NCBI GenBank assembly: GCA_003864495.1 | Contig: ML133386.1 | Span: forward strand, 620,001 to 684,000 | Reading direction: 5' to 3' | Origin: Nemopilema nomurai | Taxonomy: Eukaryota > Cnidaria > Scyphozoa > Rhizostomeae > Rhizostomatidae | Length of the DNA stretch: 64,000 nt | The notes under the pieces: model-generated | The model's input: only the letters and a program-made list of their open reading frames with translations | The model's database searches: none | Told to the model about the DNA's origin: nothing | Shown: in pieces, positions 1 through 14,300 of the stretch | Position numbering within the stretch: position 1 is the first letter of the stretch | How the letters are laid out: each line of letters opens with the position of its first letter | Made by a program: the position numbers and the translations under genes

Positions 1-704
1 TGGTCATCATTACTGAAGAATTGACAATCTCTCGTCAATTGAATCGTGTCTCTTGCTTAATACGCTTTCATACATTAATGGAGAAACGTCAGTCTTTTTG
101 ATGGCATGCTACAAGTGTATGATTGAAGCTTCTATGATTGAAAGCAATTTCTACTTGCCTTCAAGGTTCCGAAAATGTCTTTTTTTGCTCATGACTATCT
201 TATATTTGGCAATGGGGCTCGAAGAAATAGTGCCTCGAAAAGCGTGAATGAAACATGACAAATTAGTGCTGAAACCATCCAAAAAGCTTCAGGTCATTAC
301 AGGATGTCCGTTACGTTATGCTAATGTTCTTGGTTTTTGGCTACTTCAATGCGCCTAGCTAGATCTCTTCCTCTTCTTATCTCCAATTTGATCCATACAG
401 CCGCCCATTTCCATTTCTTTGTTTATCGATAGTTCTCAACTGAGTCATCAGGAGCGCGTCTTTATGTTTCACAGGGTCTTTTTATTTTCGACTTCACTAT
501 CTCCTTAATAAATAATTTCCGCTTGCTAACAATACTTTTTCATGCTTTAAAGAATTTCTATCGATTTTAATGTATTGATATTTATTTCAATGATGGCAAA
601 TATAATGTAATTTTCAATCATCTCTTCTGGCCAAGCTGATTTGCATTTCTTCTGTGCAAATACTTCCAAAGGTTTCTAAAGTTTAGTTGCGCTTAAGGTT
701 CAAG
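1..704. other. Upstream region without recognisable gene
   Basis: AT-rich sequence with only short random open frames. The last 60 bases before 705 could serve as the 5' leader or promoter of the alternative first exon, but no clear TATA box is visible. Confidence 0.4.
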
Positions 705-732
705 ATGGCGTCAGTTCTCAACAAAACTCTCG
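705..732 (+). CDS. Alternative first coding exon of the CH/spectrin-repeat gene
   Basis: ATG at 705 sits in a strong context (CAAG-ATG-G). It encodes MASVLNKTL plus one base and ends at a consensus-like donor GTGGGT at 733. Its phase (1) equals that of exon 1 at 2400-2430, so either exon splices in frame to 2516. This suggests two promoters giving different 9- or 10-residue N-termini ahead of CH1. The evidence is only the ATG, donor and phase; cDNA would be needed to confirm it. Confidence 0.45.
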
Positions 733-2399
733 GTGGGTAACAAGTCATTGGGTTCAATCTTCTATAAGCTAATCAAACTTTGTCATAATTCTGCCTATTG
801 TAGTCTACTCGATTGATTAACATTGTGTGTAACTTTTTGTTTTAAAGCTAAGAATGTTTCTTGGGTGTGATGTTTTGGGTTTGAGATGGATTAACGATTA
901 TGTTTGGATTGGAATACTTTGAATGCTCTTTGGCTTTGTAATGAAAATTCGTGGTTAAACGTACTTTTGTGCTCATTTACCGCGCTTCCGTACTGGTCGA
1001 AATCAAAGTAGAAGAATATACGATCTGTAGAAATAGAAACCAAAAGAACTACAGACATTTTGATGAACTTATGTAAACACACATTCATCTAGTTTTCCGA
1101 TTTCACATTAATCAATCTTGAATTAACTTTGAACGCGAAAGGCAAGTGACAGTCAATGTCCGCACACCATTTTGTCCGGCTTTGAAAAAAGCTAGGCCAC
1201 GAAGCTGTTTGTCCGGCTGCGATCAGCGAAGCTCGTGTCCTGTGAACCCGCAGTTGAGCAGACCTCGTGTTTGCCATTAAGAATATGTGAACGAATCGGG
1301 ATGTTGAGCTCCAAAGACTCGCATTACAATTCAAGTCGCAATATTATCGTCCTTCCTTTTGTGTTCACTGATGGTAAACAGTGAGAACAAAACCCAAAGC
1401 CAAAAGAACCAGATGATAACAGATAACCCGCAGATCCTGCTGCAGTCCTAAACCACTTTCAACAGTTGTACCTCGACGGTTCAGCTTTTATAGGAGCGGC
1501 AGGCCAAACTAGATTGGTTCTTTTAGGGGCGATATTCGAACACCCGTGATGTTATCATCCGCGAAAGATCAAGGTACTGTATCAATATCACCTATTTGCG
1601 CTAGTGGACCTAGTATGAAGGCGTGGGTTTCTTCTTCATTGTTATGAGGACCAAGACACGACCGCCAATATTTAGAAATCAATCAATCCACTTTTGAAGA
1701 TGAAAGCACAATTAGTCTTGTTTGTCAATATAACTTCCTTGTTCAGTATTCGAAACCAACATGGTTTTTTTGTTTTCATTAATTTCATTCAGTCCAGGAA
1801 TTCAATTTAACAAAGTGCATTCCCAAGCGAAAATGACTCTCTTGCTTTCGGTGACAAACGTTAGGCCCTTGACACTCGTAGGCCTACCGGCAGTGGTGCC
1901 CCGCGTTACGTTTACGATAAAGTCCTCGGCATTCAATTCGCATTCTATTCTTACCTTAAACAATTTTATGCAGAATATGAATATCTATATACAAGAATCA
2001 TCAAACGACTCGAGAAAAATTGTCGATTGTCTTTCGCCACTTTAAAACGGCTCTTTATTAGAGGTTCAGTTGCCACTGCTCAAGAAGCACCTTCAAGCAT
2101 CCTTTATGCGAAAAATTTCAGTCGACTGTTGCAAACGACTCCAAAATTCTTGGTTTTGATTTACAAAAATGTGCAATTCGAAACATGATAACAATGAGTC
2201 TTTGTCACGTTCTCCCGCGCTTATCCTCCGAACAAGGAAATTCTTTTACAAGGAAAGAGACTTCCTTCCAAAACAAATCGAAACTTGCGTGTCTCTTCTG
2301 ATGTTCACAGTAATTTCACGAGTTTCTTTCCTATCAATAAGAGGCCTAGGACTTCTCAAGTCTACATGTAGATATTGTGATTAAAGTCAGTCTCCTAAG
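733..2399. other. Intron of the 705-732 isoform and possible promoter for exon 1
   Basis: No domain or RNA gene recognised. A minus-strand open stretch at about 1089-1334 has no family features. The stretch before 2400 may contain the promoter of the 2400 transcript. Confidence 0.35.
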
Positions 2400-5300
2400 A
2401 TGAACAATCGCGAAAGAGAAGCAATAACAGGTAGGAAACAAAAAGTCATGGAAGATTCAAGTTTTTTACTCTTAGGTAAATCTACTGTTATTGAGTTACT
2501 TCAATTTTTTTATAGTAAAGCGCCAAGATACCCAGAAAAAAGCTTTCACAAGATGGATCAACTCGAAATACGCACAGGTAAATGGACTGCATTGAAATCA
2601 ACTTGACTTCATAACTTGACCTCATAACTTGACGGGCCCATTTCAAGAGCCAATCGAAATGCCAGCTAGGCCTTCAGGTTCATGCAAACTGGTTGGGTTT
2701 TGTGTATGGTTTCTTGCGACTCAAAAATGCGAGAATTTTGGGATTTTGTCATTGCGCAAAAGGTTTCTTCGTCATCAAGTCGTTTTCTGAAGATAGAAGA
2801 GAAGCCATTTTTGTTCCCTGTGAGCATTGTTCGATGGAAGCTCTCATTTTCGACTCAATTTACTAACTCCAGCTTAGCAAATCCTTTGAAAGATTGTAAA
2901 TAAGTACACCTCATCATTTCATTTGTAGCTAATAACAACAACCTAATGTGTATGTCGTTCCAAGTGGCCTCTGAGTGCTTCTTGTGAGATGAATAATAAA
3001 CTGGAACACTTACCTTGCTCACTCCTAGAACACTATCCACAACACATCGTAGGAGAGGCACCAATCGTGACAATTGCAACAACAGCAACAGCAGCATTAT
3101 TCACCAACTAATTTTTTCTCAAGTTTGAGAAAAGAAATTTCAATAATAGTGAATTTCGCATAATTGTTGCTGATTGACAGAACAGCCAAATTTCACTAGC
3201 TCAAGTGTTAAGAGTAATTGCACGATTGAAGGGCAAGGTCGATTCTTTGTACGTGATGTAATCATTAACAAGATGACAGGGTTAGCAAATCTTTATTCAA
3301 GAGTGACTTATTTTCCTAGGAAGATGATGCCATTGTCATCAAAGATCTTTTCGTGGACTTGAGAGACGGTAATAATCTGCTGAAGTTATTGGAAATCCTG
3401 ACAGGCAGAAAAACGGTGGGAGCTCTTTAGCATCGTTGCATCCATTGACTCGTGCATTTGATTCGTGGTATTCTTGCTTGTTGCGTGCACATTCGTGGTA
3501 TTATTTAAATGTTAATGCGTTAGTGCAAAAAGTGTTCTAAATGTAGGAAACATTGATCGTCAAAACCTGCAAAATTTCTATGATGATTCCAAGGGAAAAC
3601 AACAAGAGAGCGATTTGTTTTTGTAACCATAGAAACTGAAAATGACAATTGCCTGGCTTGAAACCGGTACCACAATCCATTGCGGCCCTGAGTGATGCAG
3701 GCGATTATAAGAAAACAATTTAAAGCTGAGTTAAAATTTTAATCTAAAGAGTGTTCAGTTGCTCCGAATATTTGCTGGATGACCCATTTCTGCTTGGTCA
3801 TCAATCAATGTTTGGTCATCAATCAATCGACTAAATTCTCCAACTGTGTTGCAAGCACTAATGGGAGACCACTTGATACCCCAAATTTGAAATGAAATTC
3901 AATTTGAAACCCCCATTTTGCAGTAACCGACGTTCAAGCCTCCATCGATCTCGCCAGAATGTCATGCCTGACGCTCACAGACCTCAGCAATTTTGTCACT
4001 CTACTCAGTGGGGTGTTCGGACCGAGAGCTAGCTGTAGTAAGAGGATTCAAAAATTAAAAACAATTAAAACCTGTTAAAAATTTGCAATTTTAGGAAAGA
4101 GTTCATGGAAAACTTCGTCTTCACAAGCTGAACAACATCAACATTGCTCTTGAGTTCATTAAAGAGTACGAGGTACGAAGTTTTGCTTTCAAATCTTATT
4201 CTTGAAATACATGAAAATCTTCAGACGATTAAGGGAAGGTGCCTCTTTTAAAGCTGGAAGTAAAACATTGCAAGGTAAGGTGTTCGGGGCTTGTTTGTGG
4301 TCAATAAATAACTTGACTATACTTCGTGTACACTCAGAGATAAGGCTCTTGGCTGTTTCTAAAACAATCGATTCAATGAAATGCCTGTTGCAGATTAGAG
4401 ACAGAGATGTCTTTCCTTAGCCTCTTCTCGCGTTACCTATGGCCGGAGAAGGTGATGGACGAGTGCAATCAGGTGTGGATGCAGGTTAAAGGAATTTCAC
4501 GAATATTGGCAGATTCAGTGGCAAGAGAATATCTTGGATGGACAGACTTCAAAGATCCACAAATCAAGGCAAAATGACCATTAAGCGAGATTGAGTTTCC
4601 AAGCAAAGAAGACCAACTCTTTTGATGAATAAATGGATTGCTTTAGTCCTCAGAGGTGTCGGAGTCTTCTGATTTGATGGACAATGAAAAGTCGTCTACT
4701 TCAAGTGAAAAGATGTTTAGATTTAAGCAAAGCGCCTTAGGACAGACAAAGGTTGATCATACCAGCTAGCAAAAAATGGCAGGATCCCATCCAGTTGGAA
4801 GAAGCTCAAAAGATATTGCCAGGGCAATCACAGCAAAAGCACGATTTTTCGATTTGCTTTGAATTCAGGACTTTATTAAGGCGAGACCAGAAAAATATCC
4901 ACAAAAGGAGCAAAATTAAAAGATTATTTTTCCCGTTGAAAGTTTATATTCGGCATAATCGATGTTTTGAGCTGCAGTCTTGCTGCAACTAACTGGTCAA
5001 CGCAGATGGATCTGACACTTTGAATAGAGTAAGCGACATTTTAAGCCATACCATGTCCAGGCAGCAAGCCCCTACAAGCCCCTTTAGGGGGGCGACAATG
5101 GGGGTGGCAGCTCATTCACCCAGGCAATGTTTTATAAAACATGGCTTCCAGAAACCTTACAATTGGGGCTCAATGAATGAAATGAAGGTGGAGGTCCTTG
5201 CTGTTTCTGTTTTTATTATATGTTGTATTTCCGATTATGTTCTGCTTCGGTCAATAAATTCTGCATTTTACTTTATCAGCAGGGTGCTTTCAGCTGCTTC

Positions 5301-8300
5301 AAATCACCAATAAATTCATTACCAAAATATAAGTTGCTAGGCAAAAATGAAAAGTTTAAAAGTCATTATGATAGCTCCATTAATCTGATGGGCTATCAAG
5401 CAAACTGCACGCATGATGTTTTGACCTTGCAGTTGATGTCTTATCACACGAAAGCCGTTAATCACACGAAAAAGACAACAGCCCCAGAAAAACCGCTATT
5501 TACCATGACTCAATGCTTTAAAACGTAGAGCTTTCTCCTTTGCCAGTTCCTTCCATAAAAAGCCAAATGGTGACCGCGTGTCTATACGAAGCGTTCGGGT
5601 TTCAAATACGCAATTAATTAAAGTGACATGACGAGTTGGCCAAATTTGTTTCGTATTCACCGATTGTCTCTCAATGTATTTCGTGCATAGGTGTTTAATT
5701 AACGTAATTTTAAGCGAAAAGTAATTAAGGTCCCAACAATCGCAAGTTTTCTTCATATATTTTTAATTAGTGTTTAAGTTAATAAAAGCCGCGATGAAAT
5801 TGAAGAAACCTCATTTGTGCAGAACTTTGCGTGGCATTCTATGCAAGAATATGTGTAGCCAAAATGAACCTTGCCACAAATTTAATCAAATTTTCATCTG
5901 CTTGGAAACAATTTGTTCGATACCACCTGCAGGTTTATCGACTGTTCTTTCCTTGCACGTGTTTAGGTCTTCTCTTTTCAGTTTATGTTTACATCTGTAT
6001 TTCGCTTTATCCAAATGAACTCTGTTGGATATCCACGGTAGGCCTTCTTCCCAACACGGATAGTGAAAAAACTATTTCGCATAATTGTGAAAGAAAATGC
6101 TGCTTATGAATTATTGATGCAACATGAATCAGTCCTTTATTAAACCGAAAGATTTGTAGACGAAAGTGATGGTTTCGAATAAATATTATATTTCTCGCAT
6201 GAATTAAGTTCTGCTGATGCACCTAAAGAGCCTTTTTGATCGGAGATAAAACGCTCTAGATGAAGGATAATTGTACGAAACGCGAGCTCGTCTTTTGTTT
6301 GTCAGGGTTGTTAGCAAATGCAAAAAGGTGGGAAATGATCACTTCCAATGGATGTGATCCTACGGCTATTGATAAATATGAGGCGTTCACAGACCTGGGT
6401 GGCTGGCCCAGGGCTGATTCCTTTGTGTCGCAATTCTACTTCCATGTCGCCTGTTGTACGTCTTTCAAAGACCCACTGACACTGGTGGCCTAAAAGAACT
6501 AACATGGCAATTCCCCCCACTTTCTTCAAGCCGACCGATCCTCTTTCCGTGCAGAGATGAATTACTCTTTACCCTGGTGCAACACTCAGCTTCACCCTGT
6601 GTTACCATGCCACATTCAACGTGCACATGTGTTAAGAGGTAAAAAATTCAGAGAAACGCCCTCTCACCGTTTAAGTATTCGCCGTTGCGAGCACTTTGAA
6701 TGCGTCAAAGTAATTTTCTACTATTGGCAATACTTGTAATATCTTTAGAAGGAATATATCTCCGCCGTTTTCCAGCGAAAACGTCAATTAAATTCTAGTT
6801 CCTTTCTTTACTTCTTTACTTCTTTACTTCAACCTGAGAAGCTCCTTGTGAGCTTAAAACAGAGGTGTAAGCCAATCTTTCACAATCTGGTTCCGTCGAA
6901 TCTTTGTTGAATTTGTTGAGATATCGTAAACATTTTTTCTCGCATCAGTGGACTTGATTCACCTAAAGATTAGTAAATTAATTTCCCTTAAATTGCGAGT
7001 GAATCAAGAGCTTGGCTGATTCGAACCGCTCAAACGCCAAAAGCGTAAAATTCCGAAGAATTTTCCATTAACGTTTGTCTTCTTAAGACTCTGATGATAA
7101 TCTTGTCGGATTCGCTGAAATAAAAAACAATTCAGTTGATATACAGTAGCGCGATGTCTCTTCGACTTTGTTGCAGGGGCGAGTGTTGACCCTGACCATA
7201 TCTCACCGCCAAAGATGGGCTTGAGCTTAGGGACTTGGTCTCGACTGGCACATCGGGTGGACGGCCTCGCTCATCGATTATTAATTGCATTTCAATCTCA
7301 GCATTTCAGCAGCATACCGCAAGCGACTTCTCCAGGTGGTTTACCAGAATTTTCATTGAGTTATCACAAAAGGATTTTCAATTACTCTTCTTCTCTCAAG
7401 GGCTGGTGTGATAACCTGCATTGAAGTATCATCGACCGAGCTGTCTGTGTTTGCGGTGTTTTTCCTGCACCTCAGACACAACAACAACGATCTTCTTATC
7501 ACAGGTAGTCTCCTTAGGCATATTATTGGATTTGTGGCGCTGCAGAAAGTGCAGAAGAGAAACACCAGGTCGCGAAAGACATGCCTGGTATTGCAGCTGC
7601 ACTCTAGGCAGAATTGCAGGATGTAAATATACACCATAGCTGGGGTGTAGACGCAGATAAACGTGACCATGAGCGACATAAACACTGTCGTAACCTTCTG
7701 TTCTCGCTTCAGGTGGCGATTCTTTTTCGACGAACCCTTCTCTTGTCTGTCTGCGAGCGTCGTCGTAACCCTGTTCGGAACGCGCAGCGTCGAAGTGAGG
7801 CTTTGCATTCGCCGCATCACCTTCAGATACGTCACTAAGGTCATGCCGAAAACTGCGAGCAGCGATATGTTAATGTACACCAGCAGCAAGGTGACGAAGC
7901 CAAGAAGGAAATAGAAGCCGGAGAATCCCAGCGCCAATGCCCAAATTAACGTGGATACGATTATGCACTTTCGCCGCGATAGGTTGCGTCGCGTTGACGA
8001 GATCGACATAAGTGCGTAATATCGGTCAACGGTCATCGCAACCATGCTGAACAAGCTTGCGGAAGCCGACACAAAGTATGTCAAGTGCAGTATGTAAATG
8101 AGGTTTCCATCTATGCTTTTCTTGGCTTCCATGTAGTGGAAAACTGTCGAAACAGGCATCGCCAAAACTCCGACAATCAGGTCACTAGCGGCCGCATTTG
8201 CGAGGAAGAAGGCGAACGGGTTTCGAAGCTTCTTCAGTGGATCCTTTGCAATGGCAACAATAAGCAACAGATTGCCAGTGGTAATGAGAATTGCCAGGAG

Positions 8301-11300
8301 AGCCGAAGCGCTTGCCGTGAAATACGACAGCTGGGTGGGTGCATCAGACCCCGGAAAGCAAGGGTCGGCCATTTCAATATCTGTTAAACTTGGAAATCCC
8401 AAACATCGTTTTTCGGTCCAACGATGAATATCCTGCGACGCTACCTCTCATTGCTTGGATGTATTGTTGGTGTTCCCATTTACAACATCCTTAATCCCAC
8501 AGCGTGTTTCCTGCTCGTTACAGATAGACACAGCTATCAAGATCTTCTAATCGTCCCTTAGCAAGAACTCTGCAACTAAGCTTTTGTAGTCAGATCTTCA
8601 TCCATTCACTTTCCTGTCGTCTCTATTGTGTGTAAATCGACACATGAATTATTCATTTCTTGATGAAAAAACCAATATTTATTCAATCTCTGAAGTATGG
8701 GGATGGCTTCAAAACTGGGGACACCGGAAGCAATTTGAATGGAGGGACAGCCCCTAAACAAGGGTGCTCTCTACAGAGTTTGAAGCAAACGCTAGAGGTA
8801 AAACTGTAAAGATTTTAGATCGTCGAACATTTGAGGTAGGCATTCATTAATTTAGCATTCCCTTGCAATACATGAACTCTACACTGAATTCTAGAATTTA
8901 CAATCTACAAAGGATAAAGGCCAATTGGAGCCCTAGTAATTAAAATTTCTGAAATTAGATCGATCTGAATGATCGAATATCTTTGGAATCGTTGAAATGG
9001 AATGAAAATGAATGGGAGAAGGCACAGCAGACACAACAGATAATTGACATAGGATTTGGTATAGATGTAGCAAAATAAAGGTTTTGTGAGGCTGGTGGTA
9101 TACTGCAGAACTGACAGGTTAAATTTGTATACCGGTCACAATAGGCTCAGATCCGTTAGAGTAGGTTACAAGCCACTAAGCTTTATTGTGTTGCTGAATT
9201 ATGCGCCAGGAAGATTGCAGCCAGGGGTAACAAGGCAGCATTTGAGAAATTGTGGACGATGGAGGTGAAAATTAAAATACACTAACAACCTGGAAGAGAA
9301 AAAAACGACTAGTGAAGCTACAGAAGACTTAACATAAATGCAAAACATTTGGGTCTTTCAAATAGCACTAGAAAGAGATCTAACAAGGATCTAACAAAAA
9401 GAAAAGAAGGTGGGATATGCTATTCTTTACAGCTATGGTTTACTCCCAACAAATAGGCAGGCATTGTTGTTGGCTGGCGCGAGTATTGCAGTGAAATTTC
9501 TCAAATCGAGGCAAACATGGTTTTATCAATATTTATCGAGAGATCAATTGTTAAACATGATGACGATTCTTGAGAGGCTCGGAGATGAGCATCTGCGAAG
9601 AAACCCAAAGCTGGTTGGCGATGGCGAATCCGAACTCAGGCGTTGGCAATTTCACAGCAACACTGCTCAAAGCTAGATGTGATTCCGTGGTAGTTGTTTA
9701 ACTGTCGCTTTTTAATGGGACCTCAAGACCCAGGGGGATAAAGGGAAGAATAGGGGAAAAGGTCAGCATAATTGAGCTTGATTTATAGCTCAAAGAAAAG
9801 ACAGTGAAGGTCACGTGTAGCGAACACAGGTCGAAGGAACCAGTTCCATCTTATTCTGAAAAGGGTGAAACCAAGAATAAAATCACTTTGAAGCACCAGC
9901 CCAGTTTAGAGAGAAAGATATTCTGTGTGGCAGTTTCTGAGCCATTTTAGCTACTTTCAGAAGCACGAATGCTCCTAGCACAGGATTTATATTTATTTGA
10001 AAAGGTCCCTAACCATTTCTGACGCGAAGGAATGTGGCACAATGAGGTCATACAGAAATGGTTAAAGTGTGGAAAGCAATTGAATGATGCTACACAAAGA
10101 GGTAGCGGCAAGTAAAAGTGCTAGTAGCACACGCACACAGTAATGGATCCAGAAGCATGGGGATGGGCATCGGATGAGTGAGACAAGGTTGCATTCTCTC
10201 CCCCATGCTGTTTAACCTGTTCCTTGAATTTTAGTCGATGCTATAGGAAATTAAAATGACGGCGACAGGTGTAACAACTCACTGCCAGTTACCATCGCGT
10301 TTTGAATGTAACTGAGCTTCGGGGAAGCTGATTGGACACATCAGCTAGCAGGCATGGGAAGGAGGTCAGTGTTGAGAATAGCGAAGTAATAATGACGGGG
10401 AGAAGGTTTCAATAGGAAATTTTTTACCATCATAATAAAATTTAAAAATTAACAATTCACGCAAAACGAATTTTAGTGTGCTAAATTAGAGGTAAATAAC
10501 ATGCGTCATCGTGTTACCTCTAACCCAAGACAGTAAATTAAATTATCAAAACCAAAATCAAACAAAATCAAAACTACACGGGTTCAAATAACAACACAGA
10601 CGAGATTCAGGGAGAAAAAAAATTTGATTTATCGTACGACGAAATTCATTAAAAATGATTTTTTAACTAAGTAGAAAGTTGCAATGATGATGAATGGCTG
10701 CACGCAAGAACAGTATAAGGTATCGGTTGTCAAGAAAGCGAGAATGCTGAAGAGATAGATAAGGTATAATGCGGCTATATTGGAAGGGAATGGATCGACT
10801 TGAGGTGATAAAGGGCAGAAGAACCAATCCGGTCTATACTCCTGGGCTATTTGCAGATGGAGGGAAAATGCTGCCGGATAATACCTGTAGTCATGGGGAG
10901 GAGGTTGACGTTCTTTGGCCAGCGAGGCAGGAGATTAAGCGTGTAGCAATAACTAGATCACAAGGGGTGAGCGAAAAACTGAAAAATCTTTTTTCGCAAT
11001 TCCATGTCGAGAGCCACCTGCGGTTTGCAAATTTCATCTGGGAGGGAGTCTTAAAAAGCAAAATTGAATGACCCTAAACTTCTGCAGGACCGGGCCTGCG
11101 TTTTCATTGATAATTCATGACTAAAGCAGTTGGTCTCGTAACGAACTGCTTCCTCACTAAGAATAGCAAGAAAAGCATGCCCAGGTTTTGTGTTGTATGA
11201 GGAGAAATGACCATCAAACGCCATCATGCCCCTTTTAGAAAAAAGAGCAAATCGAGCATTTGCACGAATGCCTTGGCTTCCCGCTAGCTACCCAACATTT

Positions 11301-14300
11301 TTAGGTGATTGAAAAAAGTATACTTGTTAAGCAACGACTTTCATTTTTCAAAAACAAAACGAAATCCGTGAATTGCCTTTCTTTTATAAATCGTATCTTC
11401 CAATCGACTGAGAAGCTGTTTGATGAATGTTGCTTCACCTTCCACATAAACCTGTACGAAACTAGTGGATGCCTGTGTCATTATCAAACTGCAATCATAC
11501 TAATGCTGGCTGCAATTGATCATCTAGGAACTGTGAATTGTGAGAAAGTTCTGAAATAATTGATTGACAGCCTGCAATAGCTGCATTTCATGGAGCCGTG
11601 CAAATGTCACCATTTCGCAGGTAACCTTGATGAACCGTAATTGACGCAGAAGCATCTTGGAATTGTTTTGACTTTTGCAATCGGCTCTCTCAATAGTACC
11701 ATTGGCCGTTTTAAAGCCAGTATAGGGATAGATATCATCTGTCTTTCAAGCCAATTTAGCAAGTCTCAACTTCAATTGCAAGGAAATATTGCCTCTATTC
11801 ATAGTGTCTGATGTGCCTTGATGAACCCAATTTTTTGGAAACAAAGCTATGAATAAAGTCTTAATTGCAAAGGAAAGAAGTTTATCCTTGCAGGTTGTTC
11901 TCTGGTCACGTGACGTTTAATTGGCTTTAATCAAACCAAAGACCGTGCGAAATGGGATTGGAAGCTTCTATAAATCATGCAGTACATAACTAGATCTTGT
12001 ATAAAGTTGACGAGAAAGACAAAAAGAAAATTAATTGTTTATGGTACAAAAAGTTTTTGTAAACCGCATGTCAGTGATTCTTGTTAAAATAGCAACCACA
12101 ACCACCTTCTCTATAGATGTGATAAGTTTGTCTTTATTGTCGACTGTGGAGGAGGCCTAGCTTTGCATAGGCTGAAGCAGGTGTAAAAACATTGTGTGAA
12201 TATCTCTGTATGTCTTTTGTTGGCATCAATTGTAGATGTCAAACATGATTTCGCGAATTTTATTTCAAATTGATCAACAAGGTCAAAAATATTAACAGGT
12301 GTAACAATTTTCCATCTGTTACTGAAAAGCAATCGGTATGAATCCATTAGTCTCGTATGGTTTGAGATCCTATGATTCTAGGTGGCTTTAGCAAAGACTT
12401 CATACTTGAATTAATTGAAATTTCAAAGGGGGGGGGGGGGGCGTCTAGAGTGCTTTCCAGCTTTGCTTCAGGGGAAGGAAGCTGAATTTTCTGTGGATTA
12501 AATCAGAAAAAGAAAAGCAATTACTTAAACCAGCTGAAGTATCTTTCGCATTGTCGATCACTATTTCAAGGCTGACTGCGAGTTTGACTGTAGTTTTGTG
12601 ATTTCCATTTGTGTCTTTGTCTATGCTTAATACTTCAATAATGTTTAACGTTTAAAACGTTCATGGCGAACTTTACAACGTTATGTCTGACCAGTTTTAC
12701 ATTTGAAAGACACAGTAAGAAACGTCGAAAATGTAAATTCATAAAATAAAAGGGTTCACAGCATCGTTAAACATCGGATGACATCAGTTCTGCACAGCAG
12801 CCTGTCTTCAGTAAAAACACCCGTGACAAAGCCTTGTGTTTAGTCCATAAATTCTCTTTGGCGTACACTGACATCAGTGAACTCACGTGTAATGGCTCAC
12901 GGCAGAGATTCTGTTGTCAAGTAATTCATGATCGAATGCCTATAGATTCCGCAACAGTGCGTCTGGTTGAATTTTGCCTCGAAGTTTCTCAGTTGCAAAT
13001 GCCCCATCCTATCATAGATATTGCTATGATTACCGCTGTACTTGCTGTGCTGTCTACTGTCAAATGTCTTTGCTACTGCCACCACCACTTCTTCTATATA
13101 GTTTCATAGCCTGCGTCTTTCCCCTTAAAGACTCAGGCTATGTTTTGGAGCGCTGTGGCCTTAATCTCGTCCTTTCCGAGAGTTGAGCTGTCACTCGGTG
13201 GCAACTTTCTGCCGCACCGCACAGCTGCGTGAACCGAGGACCTGATAACAGGCAGCCTTAGGATGCAGATGACTGGGTTGGTGGCACTGGCGATCGAAAT
13301 GAGAATAAGAACCAAGTCGCGGTAAATGTGCCTCGTGTTGCAAGAGCACGTTAAGCAGAACTGCAGGATGTACAGAAATATCATCGCCGGTATGTAGATG
13401 CACAGGAATGCTATCATCAGGGACAGGAAGACCTTGGTCACTTTGCGTTCTCGCAAGAAATGTTTGTCCTTCTTGCGCTCCTCCCGCTGCCGATGTTCCC
13501 CTTCTCCATTGGCGTACCCCTGGCGTCTCCTTAGAGATTGTTTGATTTTCCTCATGCGTCGAATTATCTTGACGTAGGTGACCAACGTTATCACGAACGT
13601 GGTAACCAGGGACAGGTGGATCAAGACCATGAGTAAACTAACGTAACCAAGGGCGAAGTAAATTCCGGAGAATCCAAATGTCAAAACCCATATTAGAACC
13701 AGTATCAAAATGCAATTGCGACGTGTGAGCTTTCGGCGTTTCGACGAAAATGACATGAGCACGTAATATCGATCAATAGACATGGCAGCCATGCTGAACA
13801 AGCTTGCAGAAGCCGACACAAAGTATGTCAAGTGCAATATGTAAATGAGGTTTTCATCTATGCTTTTCTTGGCTTCCATGTAGTGGAAAACTGTCGAAAC
13901 AGGCATCGCCAAAACTCCGACAATCAGGTCACTAGCGGCCGCATTTGCGAGGAAAAAGGCGAACGGATTTCGAAGCTTCTTCAGTGGATCCTTTGCAATG
14001 GCAACAATAATCAACAAATTGCCAGTGGTAATGAGAATTGCCAGGAGAGCCGAAGCGCTTGCCGTGAAATACGACAGCTGGGTGGGTGCATCAGACCCCG
14101 GAAAGCAAGGGTCTGTCATCTTTTCAGTTTGAATACTTGGCAAACCAGGCCTGCTTTCACTGGCGTCCCAATGCACAGAATTGCGTCAAGTTCAATAGTG
14201 TCAACGCGAGTGATGTGTAAACATTTCCATGCAGGTGGATTTGCCAAATGACTTACTCTTCCTTTCAAACGGCTTACTCTTCCTGAAAAACGACGAAGAG

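Noticed and set aside
1089..1334. Minus-strand open frame of 81 codons
   Set aside because: No recognisable domain or splice context; length is within chance expectation.
7353..8402. Longer GPCR start at 8402
   Set aside because: That codon is TTG; the first ATG in frame is at 8372. The same reasoning moved the second receptor from GTG at 14176 to ATG at 14119.
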